Source: Streptomyces sp. R44 (GTDB taxonomy: Bacteria; Actinomycetota; Actinomycetes; Streptomycetales; Streptomycetaceae). Taken from it: 64,000 nucleotides of DNA. Below, one piece after another: positions 34,041 to 42,212 of the stretch; positions within the stretch are counted from its first letter, which is position 1; each line of letters starts with the position of its first letter. The stretch covers positions 7,286,501 through 7,350,500 of the forward strand of contig NZ_CP163444.1 in NCBI RefSeq assembly GCF_041053105.1. The letters run 5' to 3'. Below the pieces are notes generated by a model. That model saw nothing but the letters and a program-made list of their open reading frames with translations. It searched no databases and was not told where the DNA came from. A program made the translations under genes and the position numbers.

Positions 34041-34835
34041 ATGGGGCAGGGCAAGTACACGGCGCACATAGCCGTGGTGGCTTCGGCAGTCGGGCTGAGC
34101 CTGGCGGTGTGGGGTGCCGCGGCGCTGATGGACAACGAGGCCGCCGCGAGGAACGGGAGCGCGCCGAGCGCGCAGGCGCCCGACGGGAAGGCGAAGCCGC
34201 CGGCACAGGTGCGGCCGCAGAAGGTGCCCGAGAGCATCGCGCACGCCGCCGAGGCGGGGGGCTCGGCCGTGAACATCACCATCGACGACGGCCCGGACCC
34301 GCGCTGGACGCCCCAGATGCTCGACATCCTCAAGCAGAACGACGTCAAGGCCGTGTTCTGCATGGTCGGCCCGATGGCCAAGCAGCACCCCGACATCGTC
34401 AAGCGGGTCGTCGCGGAGGGCCACAAACTCTGCGACCACACCGTGTCCCACGACACGACGATGGACAAGAAGTCCGTCGCGTACCAGAAGCAGCAGATCT
34501 TCGACGCGAAGAAGATGATCGAGGACGCGGCCGGGGGCGCGACGGTCGAGTACTACCGGGCGCCCGGCGGCGCGTTCACCCCGGACAGCCGGCGGCTCGC
34601 CGCCGCCGCGGGGATGCGGCCGCTCGGCTGGAACGTGGACACGAAGGACTTCGAGCAGCCGGGCACGGCCTCGATCGTCAACACCGTCAAGAACGAGCTG
34701 TCCAACGGGCCCACGATCCTCTTCCACGACGGCGGCGGCGACCGCGCCCAGACCGTCGCGGCCCTGCGGCAGGTGCTTCCGTGGCTCAAGGAGAACGGAC
34801 ACACCTTCAGCTTCCCCGTCCGCACCAGGCCCTGA
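34041..34835 (+). CDS. Polysaccharide deacetylase, membrane-anchored
   Basis: The 264-residue protein has an N-terminal hydrophobic signal or anchor (AVVASAVGLSLAVWGAAAL) and an Ala/Pro/Lys linker. A NodB-homology domain follows: metal-binding Asp pair in ITIDDGPDP, H-box DHTVSHD, YRAPGGAF (R-x-P-x-G), WNVDTKDF and the last-motif His in ILFHDGGGD. Enzymes of carbohydrate esterase family 4 remove acetyl groups from peptidoglycan GlcNAc or other polymers outside the cell. All metal and catalytic positions look present. It stands alone, with the stress locus to the left. Substrate not decidable, though peptidoglycan is likeliest. Confidence 0.9.
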   Translation: MGQGKYTAHIAVVASAVGLSLAVWGAAALMDNEAAARNGSAPSAQAPDGKAKPPAQVRPQKVPESIAHAAEAGGSAVNITIDDGPDPRWTPQMLDILKQNDVKAVFCMVGPMAKQHPDIVKRVVAEGHKLCDHTVSHDTTMDKKSVAYQKQQIFDAKKMIEDAAGGATVEYYRAPGGAFTPDSRRLAAAAGMRPLGWNVDTKDFEQPGTASIVNTVKNELSNGPTILFHDGGGDRAQTVAALRQVLPWLKENGHTFSFPVRTRP

Positions 34836-34902
34836 CCCCGTCGCCCCGCCACGGCCCGATATCCGCATGCACCGGGCCGTGCGGGAATGACAGCATGCCG
34901 GA

Positions 34903-37080
34903 ATGCTCCACGCTCTCGAACGTCTGGTCGTCCGCCACACCCATCGCCTCCCCCTCCCGGCAGCACCCGTCGAGGGCGGAGACGGCGAGGTCGCCGCGCG
35001 GCGGTTCGACGCCGCTCTGATGTCGGTCGGGTTCAAGCTGTCGGCCGGACTGCTCGAAGGGCTGGGCCGGCTGCCGGAGGCGACGGTCGTCGCCGTCGCC
35101 GCCCGCACCCTCGGCACCGTGCGCGAGATCGTCGGCGACCACGTCCGGCACAACGCGTACTTCATCGACTTCCCGGCCAACGTGCCCGACACCTTCGACT
35201 TCTGGAGGCAGTGCGTCGCCGAGGCCCTCGACGACGACACCGCCCGCCCCGGGGTCCTGGAGCGGCTGCGCACCGGCGTGCTCGACCTCCTCGCCCTCCC
35301 CTCGTACGGCACCTACCGCCACACGTACGAGGAGATGCTCGCCGCCCACGACGAACTGATCGCCGCGGCGGGCGACCGGCTGACGGTCCTGCACCCCGCC
35401 GGCACGCTCGACGAGGAGACCACCGCCCTCTATCTGTCCCTGGCCGGAAGCACCACCCCGCTCGGCGACGAGCACCTGAGCGACCTCGCGCTCCTCGCCG
35501 CCCACCGGGTCGACGGTCCGCAGCCCGAGGCGATCCCGATCCGGGAGCACCGCGCCGTCGTCAACCGGGCCCGTCTCGACGCCGGCGCGGACCTCCTCCT
35601 GGACACCGTCACCGACGTCCTGCGCCTGGCCTGCGCCCTCTCCGACGGAGACGTGGCCCTGCGCGAGCCGACCCGGTTCCGCGCGCTGTCCCGGCCCGTG
35701 CGCCGCGCCCTGCTCTCCGGCCTCGACGCCGTCGTCGCCGAAGCGCCCGCGAAGCTCGCCGACGTCGCCGCGCACCGCGAGGCCTGGAAGCGCCTCGGCG
35801 AGCGGCTGCACCCGCACGAGTACCCCCGGTGGCCCGCCGCCGCCGAGGTCTTCGCCGTCGCCCGGGGAGAGCGGAAGGCGCCCTCCCTCGACAGCCGCGT
35901 CGAGGAACTCCTCGGCCGCGGCGACGTCACCGGCGCGGCCGAACTCCTGACGTCCGCGCCCGGCATGCTGCTGCGCGCCCTGGACCGGCTGCTGCGCGCG
36001 GCGGACGGCCCGAAGGAACGCGACGCCGTCCTCGCCGCGTTCGAGAGCGCCGTCCCCCGGGTCTCCGGCCGTGTCGTCCTCTCGCTCCGCGAGCACATCC
36101 AGAACCGCACGGGGACGGCGGGGGAGCGGCGGGTCTTCGTCAACCGGCTCGGCGCCGCCTGGGTCACCGCCGACACCCGCCCGCCGCTGCCGCCCGCGGT
36201 ACGCGCGCGCGTGTGCGCCGTCCTCGACGCCGAGACGCGGCGCCGGCTCCCCGCCCCGGGGCACCTGCTCGTCGACCCCGCCGTCCTGGACGTGGCGCTC
36301 CCGCTCAGCGGCCGGGCGACCGCGGCGGGGATCGGCGTCCTGCCGCGCGGCTCCGTCTCGCCCGTCGAGGGCGAGCTGCTGCGCTTCTTCACGTACTGGA
36401 AGCAGACCGCGGAGCGGACGGACTACGACCTGTCGGCGCTGGTCCTGGACGAGGACTACGCGACCGTCACCTGGCTCTCGTACACGGCCCTCACCGCCGT
36501 CGAGGGCGCCCACTCCGGCGACGTCACCGACGCGCCCGACGGCGCCTCGGAGTTCATCGACCTGCGGCTCGGCGCGGTCCGCGGCAGCTACATCGTCCCG
36601 CAGGTGAACCTCTACTCCGGGGAGGGCTTCGAGCAGGTCGAGGAGTCGTTCTTCGGCTTCATGCTGCGCGAGACCGAGCAGCGGGGCCGCCCGTTCGAGC
36701 CGCGCACGGTCCGGATGAAGTCCGATCTGCGCGGGCCCGGCCGGGTCGCGCTGCCGCTCGCCTTCGAGCGGGGCGAGGACGGCGGCTGGCGCGCGCGGTG
36801 GCTGCACGTGTACCTGCGGGGCAACCCGTCGGAGAACCGGGTCGAGGAGAACCGCGTGTCGGTCGCGCTGCTGCTCCGGGGCCTGCTCGCCCGCACCCCG
36901 CTGACGGTCCGCCACCTCATCGACCTGATGGCCCCCGACGCCGCCGCCACGACCTGGTGGGACGGCTCGACGCCGCCCGAAGGACCCGTCACGTACATCG
37001 GTCTGGAGCGGCCCGCCGGTCTGCCGGCGGGCTCGCGCGTCCTCACTCCCGAAAATCTGCGCGACCTGATCCCGGCCTGA
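34903..37080 (+). CDS. Large protein with TerD-like C-terminal domain
   Basis: The 725-residue soluble protein is of uncertain N-terminal make-up. Residues about 485-620 resemble a TerD/TerE domain: VLPRGSVSP, then TDYDLSALVLDEDY (the D-x-D-L Ca2+-binding start), TWLSYTAL, SGDVTDAPDGASEFIDLRL and YIVPQVNLYSGEGFEQVE. TerD domains bind Ca2+ and belong to Ter stress systems (tellurite, phage, DNA damage). The first 480 residues are helical and Asp/Arg/Leu-rich; I recall a streptomycete family of this length described as SCO0854-like with a degenerate N-terminal RING, but see no clear RING Cys set here. No other ter genes are adjacent. The start is the ATG at 34903. Confidence 0.7.
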   Translation: MLHALERLVVRHTHRLPLPAAPVEGGDGEVAARRFDAALMSVGFKLSAGLLEGLGRLPEATVVAVAARTLGTVREIVGDHVRHNAYFIDFPANVPDTFDFWRQCVAEALDDDTARPGVLERLRTGVLDLLALPSYGTYRHTYEEMLAAHDELIAAAGDRLTVLHPAGTLDEETTALYLSLAGSTTPLGDEHLSDLALLAAHRVDGPQPEAIPIREHRAVVNRARLDAGADLLLDTVTDVLRLACALSDGDVALREPTRFRALSRPVRRALLSGLDAVVAEAPAKLADVAAHREAWKRLGERLHPHEYPRWPAAAEVFAVARGERKAPSLDSRVEELLGRGDVTGAAELLTSAPGMLLRALDRLLRAADGPKERDAVLAAFESAVPRVSGRVVLSLREHIQNRTGTAGERRVFVNRLGAAWVTADTRPPLPPAVRARVCAVLDAETRRRLPAPGHLLVDPAVLDVALPLSGRATAAGIGVLPRGSVSPVEGELLRFFTYWKQTAERTDYDLSALVLDEDYATVTWLSYTALTAVEGAHSGDVTDAPDGASEFIDLRLGAVRGSYIVPQVNLYSGEGFEQVEESFFGFMLRETEQRGRPFEPRTVRMKSDLRGPGRVALPLAFERGEDGGWRARWLHVYLRGNPSENRVEENRVSVALLLRGLLARTPLTVRHLIDLMAPDAAATTWWDGSTPPEGPVTYIGLERPAGLPAGSRVLTPENLRDLIPA

Positions 37081-37096
37081 CTGCTACGGTGATCAC

Positions 37097-37162
37097 GGGC
37101 GAGGCCATGAAGGGGCTTCCTTCTCAAAACCAATTGAACTAGCCCCTTCGCTTTCCTCGCCC
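37097..37162. other. Long imperfect hairpin enclosing an 11-codon ORF
   Basis: The outer stem GGGCGAGG/CCTCGCCC (37097-37104 with 37155-37162) and inner stem GAAGGGGCT/AGCCCCTTC (37109-37117 with 37141-37149) enclose a 23-base AT-rich loop. An ATG at 37107 opens a frame of 11 codons (MKGLPSQNQLN, stop TAG 37140-37142) with GCGAGG before it. It lies 16 bases past the TerD-like gene. It may be a terminator with an unusual internal loop, a small RNA, or a leader-peptide attenuator for the following secreted-protein gene. Confidence 0.5.
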
Positions 37163-37281
37163 CCTTCTTCTCGACGGTGGGACCCCCCGCTCCCTCGGCG
37201 GTGGGACCCCCGTTCGGACGGTGCGAACGGTGAGAGCGCGGGCCGACCGTGTCCCTCGGCAGGCGCGCCCGTTGTGAGGGT

Positions 37282-37587
37282 GTGACCTCAACACGACGCA
37301 TCTCCTCGATCCTCGCCGTCGCCGCCGCCTTCTCGTGTCTCGGCGCCTCCGCGGCGTCCGCCGCGACCGCCGCCGACACCACCGGACCGCTCGGACCCAA
37401 GGTGAACCCGGTCAGCGAGCTCGACGCCCTGACCATGACCGGCATCCCCGAGGAGTCCCGGGGGCAGTTCCCCGGCATCGCCGGCCAGCTGAACGGCCTG
37501 AGCCGGGTGAACGAACTGGGCAAGCTCCGACAGCTGACCGACCTGGCGGCCCCCGTCACCGGGGTGCTCCCGGAGATCTCCGCCTGA
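37282..37587 (+). CDS. Small secreted hypothetical protein
   Basis: The 101-residue precursor has a clear signal peptide (SSILAVAAAFSCLGASAASA, cleavage near ASA-A). The mature part of about 75 residues is LGPKVNPVSELDALTMTG, GQFPGIAGQLNGLSRVNEL and VTGVLPEISA, with no Cys. It resembles the small 'secreted protein' hypotheticals of streptomycetes that recur near developmental genes. GTG 37282 places the signal peptide at the very N-terminus; a GTG at 37249 is also open. A strong terminator follows. Function unknown; surface or matrix protein is a guess. Confidence 0.6.
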   Translation: MTSTRRISSILAVAAAFSCLGASAASAATAADTTGPLGPKVNPVSELDALTMTGIPEESRGQFPGIAGQLNGLSRVNELGKLRQLTDLAAPVTGVLPEISA

Positions 37588-37612
37588 CCGATCCGACGAA
37601 CCCTCCCCGACG

Positions 37613-37647
37613 CGAAGGTCCGGTGCCCCGACGGCACCGGACCTTCG
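37613..37647. terminator. Bidirectional terminator
   Basis: A perfect 15-bp stem (37613-37627 with 37633-37647) and 5-base loop lies between the secreted-protein stop and the convergent AhpD-like stop, and so serves both transcripts. Confidence 0.8.
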
Positions 37648-37652
37648 CCGTG

Positions 37653-38144
37653 TCAGGCCTTGGCGGAGGTCTCCCGTACGGGGTGCTTGCTGAGGATCGA
37701 GACCCGGTTGAAGGCGTTGATGGTGATCGCCACCCAGATCACCGCCGAGATCTCGTCCTCGTCCAGGGACGCGCGCGCCTCCTCGTAGGCGCGCTCCTGC
37801 GCGAGGGCGTCGGCGGGAGCGGTGGTGGCCTCCGCGAGAGCCAGGGCCGCGCGCTCCCGTGCCGTGAAGAGCGCGGTGTCGCGCCAGGCGGCGAGGACGC
37901 CCAGGCGGCGGGTCGTCTCGCCGGCGCGCAGGGCGGCCCGGGTGTGCACGTCGAGGCAGTACGCGCAGCCGTTGATCTGGGACACACGGAGGTTGACGAG
38001 CTCCACCAGGAGGCGGTCGAGCCCCGCGTCCGCGGCGGTCGCGCGGACGGCCTCCGCCGTCTGGACCAGGGCGTGATAGGCCTTGGGGCTCTGCTTGTCG
38101 ACGTAGACCCGCCCGTCCGCAGGGGCTCCTGCCGTGTCGCTCAC
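37653..38144 (-). CDS. AhpD-like carboxymuconolactone decarboxylase family protein
   Basis: The 163-residue protein has the AhpD/CMD core LVNLRVSQINGCAYCLDVHT, where the CxxC with the following His is the redox centre of alkylhydroperoxidase D-type enzymes. It continues with ALAEATTAPADALAQER and ISAVIWVAITINAFNRV. The probable role is thiol-dependent peroxidase or a related detoxification activity in the cytosol. GTG 38144 follows AAGGAG at six bases. It is divergent from the pirin gene over a 118-base region with an inverted repeat; the AhpD-like/pirin pairing is frequent in actinobacteria and suggests a joint redox response. Confidence 0.88.
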   Translation of the reverse strand: MSDTAGAPADGRVYVDKQSPKAYHALVQTAEAVRATAADAGLDRLLVELVNLRVSQINGCAYCLDVHTRAALRAGETTRRLGVLAAWRDTALFTARERAALALAEATTAPADALAQERAYEEARASLDEDEISAVIWVAITINAFNRVSILSKHPVRETSAKA

Positions 38145-38210
38145 CGTGCGCTCCTTCCCGAGGCCCGATGGCCTCGTCCGCCGACCGTGCGTGTCACCGT
38201 CGCAGCAGCT

Positions 38211-38225
38211 ATCATCGTCCATGAT
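38211..38225. promoter_or_regulatory. Inverted repeat in the AhpD-like/pirin divergent promoter region
   Basis: ATCAT-CGTCC-ATGAT is a perfect 5-bp dyad within an AT-rich patch, overlapping TATCAT (38210-38215), a good -10 hexamer for the pirin direction. It is a candidate operator; the regulator is not adjacent. Confidence 0.45.
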
Positions 38226-38262
38226 TGTTGAAAATGGAACTACTTCCATGGAGGGGTCGGCA

Positions 38263-39186
38263 ATGAGCACCACGGAGATCGAGGTCCTGACCGCGCGGGA
38301 CGTCCCGCTGGGCGGGCCGCGGGCCATGACCGTACGGCGTACGCTCCCGCAGCGGGCCCGCACGCTGATCGGGGCCTGGTGCTTCGCCGACCACTACGGC
38401 CCCGACGACGTCGCCGAGTCCGGCGGCATGGACGTCGCGCCCCACCCGCACATCGGGCTGCAGACCGTGAGCTGGCTGTTCAGCGGCGAGATCGAGCACC
38501 GCGACAGCCTGGGCAGCCACGCGTACGTACGCCCCGGAGAACTGAACCTCATGACGGGCGGCCACGGCATCAGCCACACCGAGGTCTCCACCGCCCGCAC
38601 CACCGTCCTGCACGGCGTCCAGCTGTGGGTGGCCCTCCCCGAGGAGCACCGGAACACCGCGCGGGACTTCCAGCACCACGCCCCCGGGACCGTCCGCGTC
38701 GACGGAGCGGACATACGGGTCTTCCTCGGGTCGCTCGCCGGCTCGACCTCCCCGGTCCGCACCTTCACACCGCTCCTCGGCGCCGAACTGCTCGTCGACC
38801 CGGGCGCGACCGTCACCCTCCCGGTGGACCCCGCCTTCGAACACGGCCTGCTCGTCGACACCGGGGAGGTCCGCCTCGGCGGCACGCTCCTGCACCCGGC
38901 CGAACTGGGGTACGCCCCCACCGGGGCCGCCACCCTGACCCTGACGAACGAGACGGACGCCCCCGCCCGCGCGGTCCTGCTCGGCGGGACCCCGTTCGAG
39001 GAGGAGATCGTCATGTGGTGGAACTTCATCGGCCGCAGCCACGAGGACATCGCCGAGGCCCGCGAGGAGTGGGAGAAGGCCTCCGACCGCTTCGGCGAGG
39101 TCGAGGGCTACCCCGGCGACCGCCTCCCCGCCCCGGCCCTGCCCAACGCCCGGATCGCACCCCGCAGGAACCCCGCGCGTCGCTGA
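38263..39186 (+). CDS. Pirin-family bicupin protein
   Basis: The 307-residue protein is of the pirin family. The N-terminal cupin has the metal-binding His motif DVAPHPHIGLQTV and later GGHGISHTEVS; a Glu completes the usual 3-His/1-Glu site. The C-terminal cupin (about 180-260) is typical. Pirins have been linked to quercetinase-type dioxygenase activity and redox regulation; here the partner AhpD-like gene supports the latter. ATG 38263 (MSTTEIEVL) follows GGAGGGG; another ATG lies 15 bases earlier. Its last 173 bases are repeated 3.2 kb downstream, next to the GNAT gene that would normally follow it. Confidence 0.9.
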   Translation: MSTTEIEVLTARDVPLGGPRAMTVRRTLPQRARTLIGAWCFADHYGPDDVAESGGMDVAPHPHIGLQTVSWLFSGEIEHRDSLGSHAYVRPGELNLMTGGHGISHTEVSTARTTVLHGVQLWVALPEEHRNTARDFQHHAPGTVRVDGADIRVFLGSLAGSTSPVRTFTPLLGAELLVDPGATVTLPVDPAFEHGLLVDTGEVRLGGTLLHPAELGYAPTGAATLTLTNETDAPARAVLLGGTPFEEEIVMWWNFIGRSHEDIAEAREEWEKASDRFGEVEGYPGDRLPAPALPNARIAPRRNPARR

Positions 39187-39187
39187 C
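39015..39187 (+). repeat. Left copy of a 173-bp direct duplication (pirin 3' end)
   Basis: This copy is part of the intact pirin gene. It matches 42213-42385 at 171 of 173 positions (differences at 39025 and in the CTCCCCGCC/CTCCCGGCC stretch). Homology stops abruptly two bases after the stop codon region, as at a junction. Confidence 0.95.
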
Positions 39188-39313
39188 CTGGGGATTTCTC
39201 TGTCGATCCGATGCGGGGGCGCGGGTGCCCGACTGTGCCTCAGGCTGTCATCGCGACTGTGGGAGGGGTGTGCCGCAGCCCTCCCGCCCCCCAGCGGCGG
39301 GATGAACTACTGG

Positions 39314-39907
39314 TCATCGAGGCGGTGTCAGCCCCGGTTCGATCGTCGAGCGGAGGTAGATCCGGGTGGTGCCCGGTGCGTACTGGTGAGAGAACACCTT
39401 CACGCAGTGGGCGAGGTGCTCGGCGTCGGGCGAATCCACGTTGTCGGGGCAGAACCCGCCCGTCAGCATCCCTTCGACGAGCGTCTCGGGCTCCGGAAGC
39501 CCAAGATGCGTGAATCCGGCCGCCGGACGGTAGTTCGTCGGTTCGGGCTCCATGTTGGGGATCATGCGGGCGCCCTTGGGCGTCAACGGGGCCAGGTACG
39601 CCTTCGCTTCGCGCGTGGGCAGGGTGAAGCTCAGCAGCCCCGTGTCGTACCGCTCGCCGACCTTGTAACCGGCCCGCCGGTCCGCGGCGTTCTCCGGGAC
39701 GCGCAGGCCGATCTGTTCACTCATCCACGCAGGCGTGGCTCCAGCCTCCCAACAGCAATCCTTTTCCTCCTTGACGGAGTCGGACAGCCACGTGTCCGCC
39801 AGGAGGTAGAACGCGCCGACTGCCACGACGACGCCCCCTACGAGCCCCGCGGCCACGACGAGCAGCCGACGCCTCGGGCGCGCGCCACCCGGCCGCGCGC
39901 TGTCCAC
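39314..39907 (-). CDS. Membrane-anchored protein of the inserted module
   Basis: The 197-residue protein has an Arg-rich start and one membrane helix (LLVVAAGLVGGVVVAVGAFYLL, split by no charge), then an extracytoplasmic domain with four Cys (DCCWEAG, GGFCPDN, LAHCVKV) and motifs such as WMSEQIGLRVPENA. I recognise no family. It is the last gene of the three-gene set, only five bases after the large toxin-like gene, a position often held by an immunity or accessory protein; that role is inference. GTG 39907 is chosen; the ribosome site (GAGGGG) is close to it. Base composition is lower in GC than the surroundings. Confidence 0.65.
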   Translation of the reverse strand: MDSARPGGARPRRRLLVVAAGLVGGVVVAVGAFYLLADTWLSDSVKEEKDCCWEAGATPAWMSEQIGLRVPENAADRRAGYKVGERYDTGLLSFTLPTREAKAYLAPLTPKGARMIPNMEPEPTNYRPAAGFTHLGLPEPETLVEGMLTGGFCPDNVDSPDAEHLAHCVKVFSHQYAPGTTRIYLRSTIEPGLTPPR

Positions 39908-39912
39908 ACCCC

Positions 39913-41400
39913 TCACCTGCCGGTACCTGCCCGTCCCTCGCGCGTCTCCCGGCCGTTGTCCGTACGGCCTCCCTCGCGTCCCGGCTCGTCGGGTTCCGGC
40001 AGGGGACCGGTGTTCGATGCCGAGGAGCCGAGATCGTAGTGCTTGGCGGAGCTGCTTCCTGACATGTCGAACTCCTGCGCGAGACCGGTCGTGTGCAGTC
40101 GTGCCATCTGGCCGTCGGGGATGTCCATCACGCCGAAGATGTCCACGCCCTTGTTCTCGTCCCAGTTGTAGCGGTCCCAAGCGTTGGCCTGGTAGTCGAG
40201 GCCGACCTTGGGGTTGCCGTCGGCGTCCGGGACGACCGTGACGACGCCGGTGACGTTCGCCCTCGTGGAACCGACCGCGTAGAACCAGTTCGGGTTGCTC
40301 TCCTTGGTGAAGCTGTAGTCATTGATGTTGGGCGTTTCCACGGGGATCGACACCGGCTTCCCGCCGTTGGCCTTGAACTCGGCGAGCGCCATCTCCCGCC
40401 ATCCGTCCTGGTACATCCTGATGTGCTGGTCGATGTGCTTTCTGAAGCCGTCGTCGTCGGCCATCATCTTGTCGACGGGCAGGTTCATGGGCGTGCCGTC
40501 GTTGTCGAGGTAGTGGTCCATGTGGCGGCCCGCGTCGACCAGGTCCATCGCGTCAGCGCCTTCCGTGATGCCCCGCATCTTCGCGAGAGTGGCCCACTCC
40601 TGGAAGCCCGGCTTCTCCACGTCGTACGGACCCGACCCCTTGTCCGGGGCGTTCTGCTTCATCGAGGGCGTGAGCAGCCCTGCCGCGACCAGGTTGTCCT
40701 CCTGCTTCGTCCACAACTCTGCCCTGGCTTCCGGGCTCAGCGAACGCCACAGGCGTACCAGTTCGGCACGCTGTTCGTCGTTCGCGCCCTTGCCGAGCGA
40801 CGCGAGCTTCGTCGCGCGGGGCAGCTGGTCCTCGTCGAGCGAGGTGTACGCGGCATGGCCGGCGTTGTGTACATCGCCACCGTGGCTGCGTTTCAGGGCC
40901 CGGGTGGCGGCGGCATCGACCTCGGTGGCATGGGAGAGGAGACCGGTGAGGGCGTCCGCGTACCACCGCATCAGGTCCTTGGTGCGCTGCGTCGTCCCCT
41001 CCGGGGTGCACATCGCCTCCATGACCCGGACGGTGCCGCTTCCGCCGTCCGTCACCAGCAGTCCGGGGTCCTTCTCCGAGCCCCTGGCGGCTTCCTCGGT
41101 GAGGGCCTTCGCGCGCTTCTGGATGCTGACGAGCTCCGTGTGGGCGTCTGCGAGAACGGCGTGGATGCTGGTGGCCTCGGACTTGAGATCCGTGATCTCC
41201 TTCACGGCGCCGGCCACGAACTCCCTGGTGACGTCGGCATTGACGCCCTTCCATCGGGCCTGTTCCGACGTGCGCAGCAAGCCGTCCCTGGCGGCGGTCT
41301 CCAGCTTGGCGAGGCTGTCGGTCATGGCCTTCCAGTCGCCGACGGCGGTATCGAGCTTCCCGAGGTCCATGGTCATGAGATCGCTGTACGTGAGCGTCAT
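39913..41400 (-). CDS. Large ESX/WXG-associated toxin-like protein
   Basis: The 495-residue protein has a helical N-terminal domain like WXG100/LXG-type secretion modules: LGKLDTAVGDWKAMTDSLAK, ARWKGVNADVTREFVAGAV and a long helix to about residue 115. A middle region follows (ATKLASLGKGANDEQRAEL). The C-terminal domain, about 370-460, contains ESNPNWFYAVGSTRANVTG, VGLDYQANAWDRYNWDENKG and LHTTGLAQEFDMSG. I know this DRYNWD-containing tail only as a recurrent domain of actinobacterial ESX-linked proteins, without an assigned activity. The disordered final 30 residues are charged. It is translated 13 bases after the small helical gene. Toxin function is inference from architecture. Confidence 0.7.
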   Translation of the reverse strand: MTLTYSDLMTMDLGKLDTAVGDWKAMTDSLAKLETAARDGLLRTSEQARWKGVNADVTREFVAGAVKEITDLKSEATSIHAVLADAHTELVSIQKRAKALTEEAARGSEKDPGLLVTDGGSGTVRVMEAMCTPEGTTQRTKDLMRWYADALTGLLSHATEVDAAATRALKRSHGGDVHNAGHAAYTSLDEDQLPRATKLASLGKGANDEQRAELVRLWRSLSPEARAELWTKQEDNLVAAGLLTPSMKQNAPDKGSGPYDVEKPGFQEWATLAKMRGITEGADAMDLVDAGRHMDHYLDNDGTPMNLPVDKMMADDDGFRKHIDQHIRMYQDGWREMALAEFKANGGKPVSIPVETPNINDYSFTKESNPNWFYAVGSTRANVTGVVTVVPDADGNPKVGLDYQANAWDRYNWDENKGVDIFGVMDIPDGQMARLHTTGLAQEFDMSGSSSAKHYDLGSSASNTGPLPEPDEPGREGGRTDNGRETREGRAGTGR

Positions 41401-41413
41401 CGGTCCGCCTCTT

Positions 41414-41890
41414 TCAGCGCACGTACGTGGAGATCTCGGAAACCGGGACGGCGGTGCCGTCGCGGTGCCGCAGCGAGTCCTCGATGTGTCTGTCGTTCTG
41501 TGCGTATGACCTCTTCGAGTAGTCGAGGTGGTTCGAGAGGTGTGCACACATCTGCAGGACCGTCTTCACCTGCGAGTCCCACACGGAGAGTGTGGTCAGT
41601 AGTTCACCGCCCATGGTCATGTGCCGCGAAGACAACTCACGGGCGGCCTGTGCCGTCGACCCGGCACCGCTCCTGTCGCTGCCGGCGCCCGCGATATCAG
41701 CCCCTTCACGTAACCGCTCATGCAGCAGATACGCCTCGTGCCCCACGGCACCCAGGTCGTCCTGTGTGACGACCAGGTTCATCGACCCCGACCCTGCACC
41801 TCCGGGACCGGCCGAGTTGAGCCGAGTACCTGCCGACTGTCTGTCCCGCGACGCGGATACGACGACAGCCCAATCGTCCTCGAACCCCAT
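41414..41890 (-). CDS. Small helical ESX/WXG-like protein
   Basis: The 158-residue protein has a flexible start and two long helices: LGAVGHEAYLLHERLREGAD (about 46-65) and SRHMTMGGELLTTLSVWDSQ (about 90-110), with LQMCAHLSNHLDYSKRSYA after it. Alpha-helical hairpins with a WxxQ/WDSQ turn and this gene order are typical of WXG100-like partners of ESX substrates (EsxA-like chaperone or co-secreted protein). A GGGGGAG site precedes the ATG. It heads the three-gene operon. The pairing with the large protein is inferred from order and spacing. Confidence 0.68.
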   Translation of the reverse strand: MGFEDDWAVVVSASRDRQSAGTRLNSAGPGGAGSGSMNLVVTQDDLGAVGHEAYLLHERLREGADIAGAGSDRSGAGSTAQAARELSSRHMTMGGELLTTLSVWDSQVKTVLQMCAHLSNHLDYSKRSYAQNDRHIEDSLRHRDGTAVPVSEISTYVR

Positions 41891-42212
41891 GACTCCCCCA
41901 CACTTCTCGTCAACGGATCACCGAAGGACCCATGCTAGGCGGGATGTTGGTGTCATTGCACATGCTATGAGGTGACCGTTCCTGCGCGACGAGCCCGATG
42001 CGTATCCCGCTAGGAGACCCGAGGGAAGATCAATGGTGCTGGTTCACATCCGCACAGTACTGGTCCCGATAGGCGGCTTCCGCGTCCTGTGCCGCACCTA
42101 TGCCTCGGGGGTAGGGCGAATGCTGTGCCTCGTCGGCACTCTGATGCCGACTTCTGCCGACTTTGGTGGACTGTAGTGCACCTGACCTGCGGATACGTCT
42201 ACGGATAAAGTA
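41891..42212. other. Non-coding right end of the inserted element
   Basis: About 320 bases of comparatively AT-rich sequence. Minus-strand TAGCAT hexamers lie near 41932 and 41965 and could serve the three-gene operon. A minus-strand frame ends at 42030 with a stretch reading AAQDAEAAYRDQYCADVNQ that may be the relic of a lost gene. CGACTTCTGCCGACTTTG is a short internal repeat. Nothing else is supported. Confidence 0.4.

Larger units (their letters stand above)
39188..42212. mobile_element. Putative 3-kb inserted element carrying a toxin-like module
   Basis: The segment lies between two copies of the pirin 3' end, so insertion appears to have displaced the original gene end and restored it, as integrative elements do at the 3' ends of genes. 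It contains three minus-strand genes in one operon, visibly lower in GC than the flanks, and about 320 bases without a gene at its right end. No integrase or transposase is encoded, so homologous recombination or a decayed or trans-mobilised element are alternatives. Pirin and the GNAT gene, otherwise close neighbours, are separated by it. Confidence 0.65.
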
